Positions 36,034-45,259 are shown, numbered from the stretch's first letter. The stretch: 64,000 nt of DNA from Rhodoflexus caldus (GCF_021206925.1 NZ_JAJPRF010000019.1:1-64000), one strand, 5' to 3'. Notes: generated from the letters alone by a model not told the origin. Numbers and translations: made by a program.

Positions 36034-37139
36034 GCAACGGCTAACCTGCTTTTAGCCTGCCACTCTTCCGCCCCTAATTTGCGCAACATGCGATAGTGCG
36101 ATTGCAGGGCAGAACCAAATGTTTTGTTCTCAATATAGGGCAGTTGGAACTCCTGTGCCGTTTGTTGTACAATATCCGAAATGGCGCGGTAATGCACATG
36201 GCATATTTTCGGGAACAGATGGTGCTCAATCTGCATATTCAGACCGCCGCAAAGGAAGTTAGCCAAGCGGCTGTTGCGGGCAAAGTTGGCCGTTGTGCGC
36301 AACTGATGCTCCGCCCATGCTTCTTCAATGTTGCCCTCTTCGTTGGGCAGCGGAAAGGCCGTTCCTTCCACTACGTGCGCCAACTGAAACACCAGACCCA
36401 ATACCAGCCCCTGCGCCAAGTGCATCAGCAGAAAACCCACTAACCAACCGCCAAAACTGATGGGCATCAGCCAAAGCGGCAGCCCGATAAACAGGAGGTA
36501 GTAAATGCCTTTGTAAAAGAACAGGTTGAAATATTCCATTTTCGGGTGTCTGTTTTTGTGGTTTCCGATTTTTTCCTGAAAGAATTTTTTAAAGTCTTTG
36601 CGGAATACCCACGAAACCGAAGCCAGCCCGTACAGCAAAAACGCATACAAATGCTGATAGCGCTGAATGGGTGTCAGTTTATCTTCCGTTGAGAGGCGAA
36701 TCAGGCCGGGGGCAACTTCTATGTCCTCATCGTGCCCTGCAATGTTCGTATAGGTGTGATGTACGATGTTATGCGAAATACTCCATACATACGGATTGGC
36801 ACCGATGATGTTGAATACCATGCTAAGCGTTTTATTTACGTAAAAATTGGATGAATAGGAGCCGTGAATGGCATCATGGCACACATTAAAACCTATCAAA
36901 GCACCTAGAACGCCAATGGTAACGGCTAAAAGCAGCATAACAGGAGTGCTGAAATTGCCAAGCAGCAACAGTAAGTAACTTGCAATAAAACCACCTAAAA
37001 AGAGCAGTGTTTTGAAAATCATTTCCGCATTAGCGTGCTTTGAAATGTTATTTTTGATAAAATAATCTTCTACGCGTTTTTTGACGGTGGCAAAAAACGC
37101 TGACCGACTTTTGTCGGCAAACCGAATTTGTTGATACAT
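36030..37139 (-). CDS. membrane fatty acid desaturase
   Basis: This 369-residue acyl-lipid/acyl-CoA desaturase is a di-iron enzyme with three histidine boxes: HDAIH (88-92), HNIVHH (123-128), and QIEHH near residue 308. The Gln in the third box, together with the length, places it with front-end/linoleoyl-CoA-type desaturases. Four hydrophobic membrane segments are visible around 45-85 and 185-240. It would introduce double bonds into membrane fatty acids. It needs an electron donor that is not encoded nearby. It is divergent from the DUF2851 gene. Confidence 0.94.
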   Translation of the reverse strand: MYQQIRFADKSRSAFFATVKKRVEDYFIKNNISKHANAEMIFKTLLFLGGFIASYLLLLLGNFSTPVMLLLAVTIGVLGALIGFNVCHDAIHGSYSSNFYVNKTLSMVFNIIGANPYVWSISHNIVHHTYTNIAGHDEDIEVAPGLIRLSTEDKLTPIQRYQHLYAFLLYGLASVSWVFRKDFKKFFQEKIGNHKNRHPKMEYFNLFFYKGIYYLLFIGLPLWLMPISFGGWLVGFLLMHLAQGLVLGLVFQLAHVVEGTAFPLPNEEGNIEEAWAEHQLRTTANFARNSRLANFLCGGLNMQIEHHLFPKICHVHYRAISDIVQQTAQEFQLPYIENKTFGSALQSHYRMLRKLGAEEWQAKSRLAVA

Positions 37140-37213
37140 TTTGAACTGCTTGAAAAATGATAAGAATTGATAATTTGCAATAACGAAAAAAATGTGAAAA
37201 TTAAAGGCGTTTC

Positions 37214-38512
37214 ATGGATGAATTATTTCTTGCCTACTTGTGGCAGTTTCAATATTTTGACAAGAGAAATCTGCAAACAGAAAGTGGTGAGCCGTTGAGC
37301 ATCATCAAACCCGGTACACGTAATCCGAATGCCGGTGCTGACTTTACCGATGCAGCCTTACAAATCGGCACGCTGCAATGGTTCGGGCAGATAGAAATAC
37401 ACGTTCGTACTACTGACTGGCTGCGGCACGGGCATCAGCTCAATGCAGCCTATGAAGGTGTAATTCTGCACGTTGTTTGGGAACATGATACTTCTGAAAA
37501 ACCCTTGCGGCGCTCAGATGGTTCCATTATTCCTGTGCTGGCATTAAAAGAACGCACTAATCCGCTGATGAGGGAGCGCTACGCCCTTATGCTTGCACAA
37601 CCTGCGCAAGAAATAGCCTGCGCCTCTCAAATACATAACGTAAACAGCCCGACCATTATTGCCACAGCAGACCGAATGTTGGTGCGCCGCCTGCACCGCA
37701 AGTCGGCAGAGGTGTTGGAATGGTTGCAGCGGCACAATGGCGACTGGCAACAGGCGGCCTACATGCTTTTTATGCGCAATATGGGGTTCAAAGTCAATGC
37801 AGCGCCTATGCTGGAACTGTCGCTTTCGCTGCCTTATGCGGTGCTCCGCAAGCACCTGCACGAGCCTTTACAGGCAGAGGCGCTGCTGCTGGGGGTGGCA
37901 GGTTGGCTGGCCGATGACTATTCGGATGCTTACCTGCGGCAGTTGCAAGCGGAGTTCCGCTATTTGACACACAAGTACAATTTGACCGATAAGTTGATGC
38001 AAAAGCAGGTGTGGAAAACGGCAAAAATGCGCCCTGCAAATTTTCCTGTCCGCAGGTTGGCACAGGCAGCAGCCATTCTTTGCCACTTACCCGATTTGTT
38101 TACGGTTTTTATTGAAACAACAAACATACAGTCTTTGCTGGATGCTGTCAGCTTGCCGCCAACTGATTATTGGCAAAGGCATTACCTTCCCGAAAAACCC
38201 TCTGAAAGGCACTTGGGCGGCATAGGGGAAGACAGCGCCAATACATTGCTTATCAATACGTTATTCCCTTTGTTGGCAGCTTATGCGCAACGAGAAGGCG
38301 GAGAAGATTTTATGGAACGCGCCATGCAACTGATGGCACAACTGCCGCCGGAGGACAATGTGATTACCCGTAGCTGGGAGTCCCTGCCTGTGCCCTTGCA
38401 AACTGCTGCCGACACACAGGCAGCCATAGAACTCTACAACGAATTTTGCAGCCGCCGCCGGTGTTTGCAATGCAGCATTGGGGCTTATCTGGTGCGCGGC
38501 GATAGTCGTTAA
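37214..38512 (+). CDS. DUF2851 family protein
   Basis: This 432-residue protein matches the Bacteroidota family DUF2851. The N-terminus LFLAYLWQFQYFDKRNLQTESG and the segment GTRNPNAGADFTDAALQIG, WFGQIEIHVRTTDW, VILHVVWEHD are its most conserved parts. WGQIEIH-like motifs recall nuclease-type folds, but I cannot support an activity. The C-terminus CSRRRCLQCSIG has a pair of cysteines. The stop codon abuts the convergent TRIC-channel gene with no gap. Confidence 0.9.
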   Translation: MDELFLAYLWQFQYFDKRNLQTESGEPLSIIKPGTRNPNAGADFTDAALQIGTLQWFGQIEIHVRTTDWLRHGHQLNAAYEGVILHVVWEHDTSEKPLRRSDGSIIPVLALKERTNPLMRERYALMLAQPAQEIACASQIHNVNSPTIIATADRMLVRRLHRKSAEVLEWLQRHNGDWQQAAYMLFMRNMGFKVNAAPMLELSLSLPYAVLRKHLHEPLQAEALLLGVAGWLADDYSDAYLRQLQAEFRYLTHKYNLTDKLMQKQVWKTAKMRPANFPVRRLAQAAAILCHLPDLFTVFIETTNIQSLLDAVSLPPTDYWQRHYLPEKPSERHLGGIGEDSANTLLINTLFPLLAAYAQREGGEDFMERAMQLMAQLPPEDNVITRSWESLPVPLQTAADTQAAIELYNEFCSRRRCLQCSIGAYLVRGDSR

Positions 38513-39148
38513 TTAGTTGTCTTGCTCCGGCAACTTGCGCTCCGGTCGCATTTGCGGCAAATGGATGTGAAATTTGACCGCTATCAGCCGTATAACGATA
38601 ACCGTCAGCGCAGCCATCAGTTCGGTAACGCCCGTTGCCATATGCAAAAAACGGCAGGCAAAATAAACAATGCCGCCCGCTACACAGGCAAGCGCGTAAA
38701 TATCCTTGCGAAAAAGCAGTGGTACTTCATTGAGCAAAATATCTCTGATTACGCCACCAACCGAGCCCGTAATTGTCCCCATCACAATACACACCCAAAA
38801 CGACAGCCCCGCATCAATGCTCTTGGTTATTCCTACAATGGTAAATAGCCCAAGCCCGATGGTGTCAAACAGGAAAAGCGTATTTCCCCACTTGAAAACC
38901 TGTTCTTTGAACAATAGGGTAGCAAGCAGCGCCACAGCCGTTACAAGGAAGTACTTTTCATCGTGCATCCAAAAAGGGCTGACATCCAGCAATAGGTCGC
39001 GCACTGTTCCGCCGCCAATGGCTGTTACCAGCCCCATCACATAGGCACCAAACCAGTCAATCTGTTTGCCCGATGCCATTCTGATGCCGCTGATGGCAAA
39101 AGCAAATGTGCCTGCCAAATCAAGAAAAAAGGTAAGATTGGTGTACAA
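38513..39148 (-). CDS. trimeric intracellular cation channel family protein (UPF0126/YicG-like)
   Basis: This 211-residue membrane protein has two UPF0126/TRIC repeats, each of about three helices. The conserved GxxA(F)AISGxxMA is at residues 13-25, and GTITGSVGGVIRDILLNEVP and GGGTVRDLLL occur in the two repeats. The family is reported to conduct cations or transport glycine in bacteria. The start is forced: an in-frame stop lies two codons upstream (39152-39154), and the TTG at 39146-39148 is the only start that keeps the first helix. It overlaps no gene and converges on DUF2851. Confidence 0.92.
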   Translation of the reverse strand: MYTNLTFFLDLAGTFAFAISGIRMASGKQIDWFGAYVMGLVTAIGGGTVRDLLLDVSPFWMHDEKYFLVTAVALLATLLFKEQVFKWGNTLFLFDTIGLGLFTIVGITKSIDAGLSFWVCIVMGTITGSVGGVIRDILLNEVPLLFRKDIYALACVAGGIVYFACRFLHMATGVTELMAALTVIVIRLIAVKFHIHLPQMRPERKLPEQDN

Positions 39149-39507
39149 CGGTTATTGGAGTTGTATTTTAGGGTTGAAGTTATGCGTTTTGCGATATTTT
39201 TTTCAACAACTTTTGCCGTTTTTATATCGGTCTGAAGCCTTGCGAAATCATAGAGGCAGTCGGCAAACAAAGAAGATGGATGAACTGATGTAAATTATTT
39301 AGTAAAAAATTTATGCTAATGCTTTTCTTGATTAAACAAAACAGGTGTTTATGTGTGAAATAATTAAAAAAATGCATTAAAAGTTAAATTTTTCAAAGAA
39401 TTGACCTGCGCTCAACTGTTATTCGCTGTCTCTGCGTCAAACGTGATTTGCATGATGCTCTGTTAGTTGTTTTTTCAGATTTTGGATGCCACCGATATAA
39501 TTGGTAC
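39149..39507. other. 359-bp intergenic region, nothing recognised
   Basis: This AT-rich stretch lies between the TRIC gene and the end of the GT2 gene. No ORF, RNA structure, repeat or clear promoter box was found in it. Confidence 0.6.
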
Positions 39508-40236
39508 TTAGACTTTGTAAGTCAAGTGGATACGCAGCAAATCCATCGGGATGCGAAACGTATCTTTCAGCCCAATTTTAGAGTCGCCCACTTCATTCCA
39601 TTCATTCAGAGGATATTCGTAAATCTTGGCTCTTGAGACTTCAAAACCCAGCGATTGTTGAAACCGTTTGATGATTTCCACATCTACTAACCACCGTGAA
39701 ATAAAGGGTCGGTCAAAAACATGGGTCATCTCATCGCGCCGAAATACTTTTGCTCCGCACTGTGTATCGTAAAAAGGCAGGCGCAAAGACCAACTAATCA
39801 GGGTGGCAAAAAAGCGCCCTATGATGTGCCTGCTGGCCAAGCGATGGATACTGCTGCCCATTCGTTTTACGCGAGAGGCACAGACAAAAGTATATTGGCT
39901 GTTTTCAGCTACTTGTACCAGCGCCTGCATTTCGTGGAGGGGGGTGGCCAAATCGGCATCTAAGAAGCCTACGTATTTTACGGGTTGAGTAGCCAATAGC
40001 AGCATCCCTTCACGCACACTTTCTCCTTTACCCTTATTTTGGCGGCGGTCAATAAGCAAGACCTGTTGCGGTAAGGCTTCCTTGATGCGGTGCAGTACGT
40101 CAGAAGTGGCGTCTTTGCTGCCATCGTTTACAAAGCAAAAAAGCCACTCAGGATGTTGGCGCATAAACTCAATAAATGCCTCTGCGGGCAGTCGGTTGGC
40201 TTCGTTGTAGCACGGAATGACAACACCAATTAGCAT
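39508..40236 (-). CDS. glycosyltransferase family 2, dolichyl/polyprenyl-phosphate glucosyltransferase-like
   Basis: This 242-residue GT2 enzyme resembles dolichyl-phosphate beta-glucosyltransferase. The start GVVIPCYNEANRLP, then FVNDGSKDAT, VREGMLLA-type region (here SVREGMLLL), and YVGFLDADLATPLHEM with DAD as the metal site. FYDTQCGAKVFRRD is diagnostic for the polyprenyl-phosphate group. I start at MLIGVVIPC (40236). It would load a sugar on undecaprenyl phosphate, and the divergent gene encodes a GT-C enzyme that could use such a donor. Confidence 0.9.
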   Translation of the reverse strand: MLIGVVIPCYNEANRLPAEAFIEFMRQHPEWLFCFVNDGSKDATSDVLHRIKEALPQQVLLIDRRQNKGKGESVREGMLLLATQPVKYVGFLDADLATPLHEMQALVQVAENSQYTFVCASRVKRMGSSIHRLASRHIIGRFFATLISWSLRLPFYDTQCGAKVFRRDEMTHVFDRPFISRWLVDVEIIKRFQQSLGFEVSRAKIYEYPLNEWNEVGDSKIGLKDTFRIPMDLLRIHLTYKV

Positions 40237-40427
40237 GTTTGTTTGAGTCCTCTCACCGAAGTTATACAAATGATTTGGAACAATTACTATTCGGTTGGTA
40301 TGAATGTCCTTTTGCGCAAACGTTTTGTTGCTATTTCTTGGAATTTTTCAGCTTTTATATGCATCTTCACTCACACTTAAAAACTTTCAGGCGCATTAGC
40401 ACCCCGACAAGCTAAACAACAAACTTT

Positions 40428-42128
40428 ATGAATACAATCTCAACCTTATGGCGGATTCATACTCCTTTTTTGTTCTTTATGGGCTTTTGCCTGTCGGTGG
40501 GCTTATGGATATACCGAGATTTCGGTCTTTCCCATGACGAAGTAACCCAGCGAACCACAGGTGCAATGGCTGCTGTGTATGCGAATCAGAAACTTGGCTA
40601 TGTCTTTCTTTCGGAGGAAGCGATTCGCAAGAGAGCAGAAAAGATAGTGGAAGACCCAAGAAGTATAGATAAGTACTTAGGTAAAACCGGCTTTAATGAG
40701 TACCGCGACAGGGACTATGGGGTTGTGTTTGAGCTGTTTCTAATCGGAGCCGAAGTAGTGAGTGGGGTCAAAGATTCTGCCGATGTGTATTTTTTGCGCC
40801 ACTTGCTAACCTATCTGTTTTTTCTGGTCGGATTGGCGTTTTTCTATTTGCTGCTTTGGGAGTGGCTCCAAAACCGTTGGTGGGCACTAATGGGCGCAGT
40901 TTTCTTATATCTTTCTCCGCCTATTTTTGCCCATGCTTTTTTCAATTCCAAAGATATCCCGTTCATGGTGGCTTACTTAGGCAGCATGTACACCCTGCAA
41001 CGCCTGCTTCGGAACAAAACTTTTGCCAATGCGTTTTGGCATGCCTTGATGTGTGCCATTGCGGTTGATATCCGCATACCCGGTATTTTTATGCCGGGTA
41101 TGACAGGGCTAATGGTCGGGTTGGAATTTCTGAAAGCCCCTGCCCCGATGGGGTATCTTAAACAGCATATGCGAATATATACCGCCTATGCAATTATGCT
41201 GGTTGCTATGATTGTGCTTTTCTGGCCGTTTCTCTGGGAGGCTCCATTCAAAAATTTCCTGTTTGCTTTTTCCAATATGAGTAAGTTCAGGTGGAATGGG
41301 CAAACCTTTGCTTTTGGGCACGTATTTGAGCCTTACCTGTACACACCATGGTACTACATTCCGATTTGGATAATAGCTACTACGCCACTTTTGTATATTC
41401 TTGCATTTTTTTATGCCCTTTTTCTGGCAATTCAAAGGGCGGTAAAAGCTCCCGATGGTCAGTGGTTATACGATACACCCGCCTGGCAAACCCTGCTCAT
41501 GTGTATAGGCGCTTCCATTCTGCCACTGACCGCCGTAGTAGTACTCGGTTCTACGGTTTATGACGGGTGGAGACAATTGTATTTTATCTATCCCGGTATC
41601 TTGGCAAGTGCTGTTTATGCCATGCATCACCTATTTGAGCAAGTGCGTTCCCGCCCCTTGGTCTGGACTATAGCCTTAACGGCAATCCTGTCATCTACTG
41701 TGGTTACGACGGCCTTCCGAATGTTCAAACTCCATCCGTTTCAGCATTTATATTTTAGCAGTATAGTAGGCGACGACCCCGGGCGTTATTTTGACTTGGA
41801 TTACTGGGGGACATCTTACCGAAAATTATTAGAAAACATGGCCTCTTCCTCAAAAGAAGAGTTGCAGCAGCGCCCCTTAGTGGTCTGGGCTGACGAGTTC
41901 TCTGCAAAGGTAAACCTGCAAGGCCTTCCTGCAGAGGTGCGGAGAAATTTTCGCTTTGCCGACTCACTCCACCAAGCTGACTACTACCTGACGATTTTCC
42001 GTGGCCGCCTGCCTGATGGCTCCTTTGCCTTGCCCGACTCCCTGATTAATCGCAATGCACCGGTAGCAGAGGTTTGGGTGGATGGAAGAATCCGTACGGC
42101 GGCGGCATTCAAGGTGAATAAGCGATAA
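40428..42128 (+). CDS. GT-C fold integral membrane glycosyltransferase (GT39/ArnT-like)
   Basis: This 566-residue protein has about ten to twelve hydrophobic membrane segments, ending in a soluble domain (about 450-566). The first periplasmic loop has SHDEVTQRTTGA with the Asp-Glu pair found in GT-C glycosyltransferases that use polyprenyl-phosphate sugars. Segments such as LSPPIFAHAFFNSKDIPFM are typical of the dolichyl-phosphate-mannose-protein mannosyltransferase superfamily in Bacteroidota. The divergent GT2 at 39508-40236 may make its donor. The acceptor, protein or lipid, cannot be inferred. Confidence 0.85.
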   Translation: MNTISTLWRIHTPFLFFMGFCLSVGLWIYRDFGLSHDEVTQRTTGAMAAVYANQKLGYVFLSEEAIRKRAEKIVEDPRSIDKYLGKTGFNEYRDRDYGVVFELFLIGAEVVSGVKDSADVYFLRHLLTYLFFLVGLAFFYLLLWEWLQNRWWALMGAVFLYLSPPIFAHAFFNSKDIPFMVAYLGSMYTLQRLLRNKTFANAFWHALMCAIAVDIRIPGIFMPGMTGLMVGLEFLKAPAPMGYLKQHMRIYTAYAIMLVAMIVLFWPFLWEAPFKNFLFAFSNMSKFRWNGQTFAFGHVFEPYLYTPWYYIPIWIIATTPLLYILAFFYALFLAIQRAVKAPDGQWLYDTPAWQTLLMCIGASILPLTAVVVLGSTVYDGWRQLYFIYPGILASAVYAMHHLFEQVRSRPLVWTIALTAILSSTVVTTAFRMFKLHPFQHLYFSSIVGDDPGRYFDLDYWGTSYRKLLENMASSSKEELQQRPLVVWADEFSAKVNLQGLPAEVRRNFRFADSLHQADYYLTIFRGRLPDGSFALPDSLINRNAPVAEVWVDGRIRTAAAFKVNKR

Positions 42129-42284
42129 CACATCGGTTTTTTACACCTAATGCGAACCTTTTAACAAAGCCTTGATAATCAACTGTTTTTGCGTTATCGT
42201 AAGCACTGTAATTAACCTTTATACGGAAGCGCAAGAGGTTTGTAAAAAATCTTTTGTATAAGTTGTTGAAAAACAGGTATTTAA

Positions 42285-42317
42285 AAACTTGATAGGTTTC
42301 TAAGGCCTGTCGGGTTT
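42285..42317. repeat. second full copy of the AAACCTGNCAGGTTT inverted repeat
   Basis: It has the same 33-bp length and spacing as the copy at 24207-24239 and differs at five positions, all transitions. The arms here are AAACTTGATAGGTTT and GGCCTGTCGGGTTT, so the hairpin is weaker. Confidence 0.8.
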
Positions 42318-42340
42318 GTGTATGACAGCCTACAAACAAC

Positions 42341-42375
42341 AAAAACCCTCCGAAAACCAATGAACTTTCGGAGGG
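42341..42375 (-). terminator. Rho-independent terminator for the tRNA-Gly/tRNA-Leu unit
   Basis: CCCTCCGAAA (42346-42355) and TTTCGGAGGG (42366-42375) form a 10-bp stem. On the minus strand it is followed by TTTTTGTTGTTTG. It lies 11 bp beyond the tRNA-Leu. Confidence 0.88.
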
Positions 42376-42386
42376 CTTGTCATACG

Positions 42387-42471
42387 TACCAGGAGCGGGG
42401 GTCGAACCCGCACGGCTTATTCAGCCACAGGATTTTAAGTCCTGCGTGTCTACCTATTCCACCATCCCGGC
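42387..42471 (-). tRNA. tRNA-Leu (anticodon UAA)
   Basis: The 85-nt gene reads GCCGGGATGGTGGAATAGG at the 5' end. The anticodon arm is CAGGA-CTTAAAA-TCCTG with anticodon TAA. It has a long class II variable arm and the T arm GCGGG-TTCGACC-CCCGC. The acceptor stem pairs with two G-U wobbles, and CCA is not encoded. It lies 40 bp behind tRNA-Gly on the same strand. Confidence 0.95.
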
Positions 42472-42511
42472 CTTTTATGAACGCAAAAGGGATTCATTGC
42501 TGAATCCCCTG

Positions 42512-42584
42512 AGCGGGAAACGAGACTCGAACCCGCGACCTCAACCTTGGCAAGGTTGCGCTCTACCAACTGAGCTATTCCCGC
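42512..42584 (-). tRNA. tRNA-Gly (anticodon GCC)
   Basis: The 73-nt gene starts GCGGGAATAGCTCAGTTGG. The anticodon loop lies within CAACCTTGCCAAGGTTG (GCC), and the T arm reads GCGGGTTCGAGTCTCG. A complete acceptor stem GCGGGAA/TTCCCGC is present. CCA is not encoded. It shares a promoter (42658-42688) with tRNA-Leu(UAA). Confidence 0.96.
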
Positions 42585-42657
42585 ATTAAATTGGTATTTT
42601 GTTCCACAATTCTTGGCGTTGAACTTTTTTCGCTGCCGTTGTTCCTGAATTGTGATG

Positions 42658-42688
42658 CAAAGGTATAGCAGCTTTTTATATCTGTCAA
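42658..42688 (-). promoter_or_regulatory. Promoter of the tRNA-Gly/tRNA-Leu unit
   Basis: On the minus strand TTG (42686-42688), 20 bp, then TACCTTTG (42658-42665) matches the Bacteroidota -33/-7 pattern. Transcription would start near 42651, about 65 bp upstream of tRNA-Gly. Confidence 0.75.
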
Positions 42689-42763
42689 TACCTTTGCTCA
42701 AATTTTTTTTCGGCATTTGTGCCACTAAAACCGTTCCAAATTGACAATCAGTAAATTACGCCT

Positions 42764-43975
42764 ATGAAAATTTTTCAAAAATTATTGGAGAATGAGGTGC
42801 AGCACTTCATTCAGACGCATTTATATGAAGATGCGGGGCGTTTGATGCTGAAAAAAAGTCCTTTTCCCGCCATAGAAATGCGGCATTTAGTCGGGCAGAT
42901 TCAGGCAAAGCGCAAGGCACAAATCAAATTGCCTTCTTGGTTTAGTACTTCGGGGCTTGTTTTTCCGCTCTTGCTCAATCTGGAACAAAGTTCTTCGGAG
43001 GAAACTGCCCGTTTCAAGGCCGCGCTGATGCAGGGCAGGCACTTGGCAGACCTGACAGGCGGCTTTGGTATTGACTGCGCATTTTGGGCTGATTCCTTCG
43101 AGCTGGTAGATTATGTAGAACGAAACGAGGAACTTGCCGCCATTGCAGCCCATAATTTTCAGGTATTGGATAAAAGTAACATTCGCGTGCATGTTGCCGA
43201 TGCCCACGAGTGGCTGCAAAATTTGGGAGAGCCGTTGGATGCGGTTTATATAGACCCTGCTCGCCGTGATGCTGTCGGCAATAAAGTTTTTCGCCTGAGT
43301 GATTGCGAGCCTGATGTTCCTGCCATGTTGCCGCTGCTGGCAAAAAAAACGCGGCAAGTACTGATAAAAACATCGCCCATGCTCGATATTAGTGCCGCTC
43401 TTGCCGACTTGGAACAGGCCGCCGATGTTTCGTGGCAGGTTGCCGAAGTTACCGTACTTGCGGTACACAATGAGTGTAAGGAAGTGCTTTATTGCCTGCG
43501 TCAAGAAAATAGCAGCGAAACGCAGATACATGCGGTGAATCTGACGGACAGCGGCGTACAGGCGTTTAATTTTTCATTTGCCGAAGAAAAGGCCGCAACC
43601 GTAGCGTTTGCCATGCCGCAGGCTTTTTTCTTTGAACCCAACGCTGCCCTGTTGAAAGCGGGTGCATTTAAAACCCCTGCTGCACGTTTTCATTTACAAA
43701 AGTTACATCCGCATACACATTTGTACACATCGGAGCAGCGGCCGGAGGACTTCCCCGGACGTGTTTTCCGACTGACAGCAGTTTGTAAAGCCGACCGTAA
43801 GGCTATTCTGGCACATCTGCCGCAGGGAAAAGCACATCTGGCGGTGCGTAATTTCCCCGCTTCCGTAGCCGAACTGCGTAAACGCTGGGGCATTGCCGAA
43901 GGCGGCGAAACTTATCTTTTTGCCGTTACCCTTGCCGATGGGCAAAAGGCAGTGTTGATAGGCGAAAAAGATTAA
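42764..43975 (+). CDS. class I SAM-dependent methyltransferase with THUMP-like C-terminal domain
   Basis: This 403-residue protein has the SAM motif LADLTGGFGIDCAFWADSF (about 92-110), VDYVERNEELA, and DAVYIDPARRD (motif IV; DPAR). Residues about 300-403 form the THUMP-like domain seen in this Bacteroidota/Firmicutes family, ending WGIAEGGETYLFAVTLADGQ. RNA is the likely substrate by analogy with THUMP proteins, but this is not established. It is divergent from the tRNA unit, and acyl-CoA dehydrogenase follows after 66 bp. Confidence 0.88.
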   Translation: MKIFQKLLENEVQHFIQTHLYEDAGRLMLKKSPFPAIEMRHLVGQIQAKRKAQIKLPSWFSTSGLVFPLLLNLEQSSSEETARFKAALMQGRHLADLTGGFGIDCAFWADSFELVDYVERNEELAAIAAHNFQVLDKSNIRVHVADAHEWLQNLGEPLDAVYIDPARRDAVGNKVFRLSDCEPDVPAMLPLLAKKTRQVLIKTSPMLDISAALADLEQAADVSWQVAEVTVLAVHNECKEVLYCLRQENSSETQIHAVNLTDSGVQAFNFSFAEEKAATVAFAMPQAFFFEPNAALLKAGAFKTPAARFHLQKLHPHTHLYTSEQRPEDFPGRVFRLTAVCKADRKAILAHLPQGKAHLAVRNFPASVAELRKRWGIAEGGETYLFAVTLADGQKAVLIGEKD

Positions 43976-43980
43976 CTTTG
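43973..43980 (+). promoter_or_regulatory. Candidate -7 element for acyl-CoA dehydrogenase (TAACTTTG)
   Basis: TAACTTTG fits the TAnnTTTG box and includes the stop codon of the preceding gene. It lies about 60 bp upstream of the next ATG. No good -33 box is seen. Confidence 0.4.
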
Positions 43981-44041
43981 CCACACCAATAAACACATTC
44001 AACGAACACATCGTTAAACCGCAAAAACACACTTTCCAATC

Positions 44042-45181
44042 ATGCACTTTCAAGAATCAGAAAATCAAAAACTGATTGCACAAATGGTTCGCGACTTTGG
44101 GGCAAAGCACATTACCCCTTTCCGCGACCAATGGGACAAAGACCAACATTTCCCGATTGATGTTTTCCATAAGCTGGGCGAACTGGGGCTGATGGGCGTT
44201 CTGATGCCTGAATCGCTCGGTGGCGCAGGTATGGGCTACTTTGAGTACGTAACAGCCATCGCTGAATTGGCAGTTGTTGACCCTTCAATTGCCCTGTCTA
44301 TGGCAGCGCACAACTCACTGTGTACCAATCATATCTACGAATTCGGCAATGAGGAACAGCGCAAGCGCTGGATTCCTAAACTGGCTACCGGTGAGTGGAT
44401 TGGTGCATGGGGGCTTACCGAACCTAACACAGGTTCCGATGCGGGTAACATGCGCACAGTAGCCGTTCGCGACGGCGACCACTGGGTTATCAATGGTGCA
44501 AAAAACTTCATCACGCACGGCAAGTCGGGTAATGTAGCGGTTGTGATTGCCCGCACCGGCAACGTAGGCGACTCGCACGGCATGACGGCTTTTGTGGTAG
44601 AACGCGGCACTCCCGGCTTTACGGGCGGCAAAAAAGAAGACAAACTCGGTATGCGTCTTTCCGAAACTGCCGAAATGATTTTCACCGATTGCCGTATTCC
44701 GCACGAAAATATGCTGGGGCAAGAGGGTGAAGGCTTTATCCAAGCCATGAAAATTCTGGACGGCGGCCGTATTTCCATTGCCGCGCTGAGCCTCGGTATC
44801 GCAATGGGGGCGTATCAGCACGCTTTGCAATATTCCAAAGAGCGCGAGCAATTCAACAAGCCCATTTCCAGTTTTCAGGCAATTGCTTTTAAATTGGCCG
44901 ATATGGCAACCAAGATTGAGGCCGCTAAGTTGCTGACTTTCCAAGCGGCTTATCTGAAAAACAATAAGTTGCCCGTGAACAAAGAATCTGCAATTGCCAA
45001 GTATTACGCTTCCGAAATTTGCTGCGAAATAGCCAATGATGCCGTTCAAATTTTTGGCGGCTATGGTTACTGCAAAGACTATCCGGTAGAAAAATATTAC
45101 CGCGACTGCAAACTCTGTACCATTGGCGAGGGCACTTCCGAAATTCAGAAATTAGTGATTTCGCGTGCTATCCTGAAATAG
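44042..45181 (+). CDS. acyl-CoA dehydrogenase
   Basis: This 379-residue FAD-dependent dehydrogenase forms the 2,3-enoyl-CoA in fatty acid or branched-chain acyl-CoA breakdown. The conserved GAWGLTEPNTGSDAGNM (about 119-135) and the C-terminal QIFGGYGYCKDYPVEKYYRDCKL and IGEGTSEIQKLVISR are the family signatures, and the EGT Glu is the likely catalytic base. It resembles short-chain acyl-CoA dehydrogenases of Bacteroidota. Together with the leucine dehydrogenase and HMG-CoA lyase in this window it fits branched-chain catabolism, but they are not clustered. Confidence 0.95.
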   Translation: MHFQESENQKLIAQMVRDFGAKHITPFRDQWDKDQHFPIDVFHKLGELGLMGVLMPESLGGAGMGYFEYVTAIAELAVVDPSIALSMAAHNSLCTNHIYEFGNEEQRKRWIPKLATGEWIGAWGLTEPNTGSDAGNMRTVAVRDGDHWVINGAKNFITHGKSGNVAVVIARTGNVGDSHGMTAFVVERGTPGFTGGKKEDKLGMRLSETAEMIFTDCRIPHENMLGQEGEGFIQAMKILDGGRISIAALSLGIAMGAYQHALQYSKEREQFNKPISSFQAIAFKLADMATKIEAAKLLTFQAAYLKNNKLPVNKESAIAKYYASEICCEIANDAVQIFGGYGYCKDYPVEKYYRDCKLCTIGEGTSEIQKLVISRAILK

Positions 45182-45190
45182 CCCTGTTGC

Positions 45191-45224
45191 ACACCTGTCG
45201 GGTTGCCCAAAAGCCGACAGGTGT
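45191..45224 (+). terminator. Hairpin after acyl-CoA dehydrogenase, probable terminator
   Basis: ACACCTGTCGG (45191-45201) and CCGACAGGTGT (45214-45224) pair perfectly over 11 bp and are followed by ATATTTTTG. The core CCTGTCGGGTT resembles the AAACCTGNCAGGTTT repeat arms, so it may derive from that family. Confidence 0.7.
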
Positions 45225-45259
45225 ATATTTTTGATTATCAAATATTTACAGCCACTCTT

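Noticed and set aside
45191-45224. Hairpin after the acyl-CoA dehydrogenase as another full copy of the AAACCTGNCAGGTTT repeat
   Set aside because: Only the CCTGTCGGGTT core is shared; the arms pair as one simple hairpin with a following T-run, so it is listed as a terminator.
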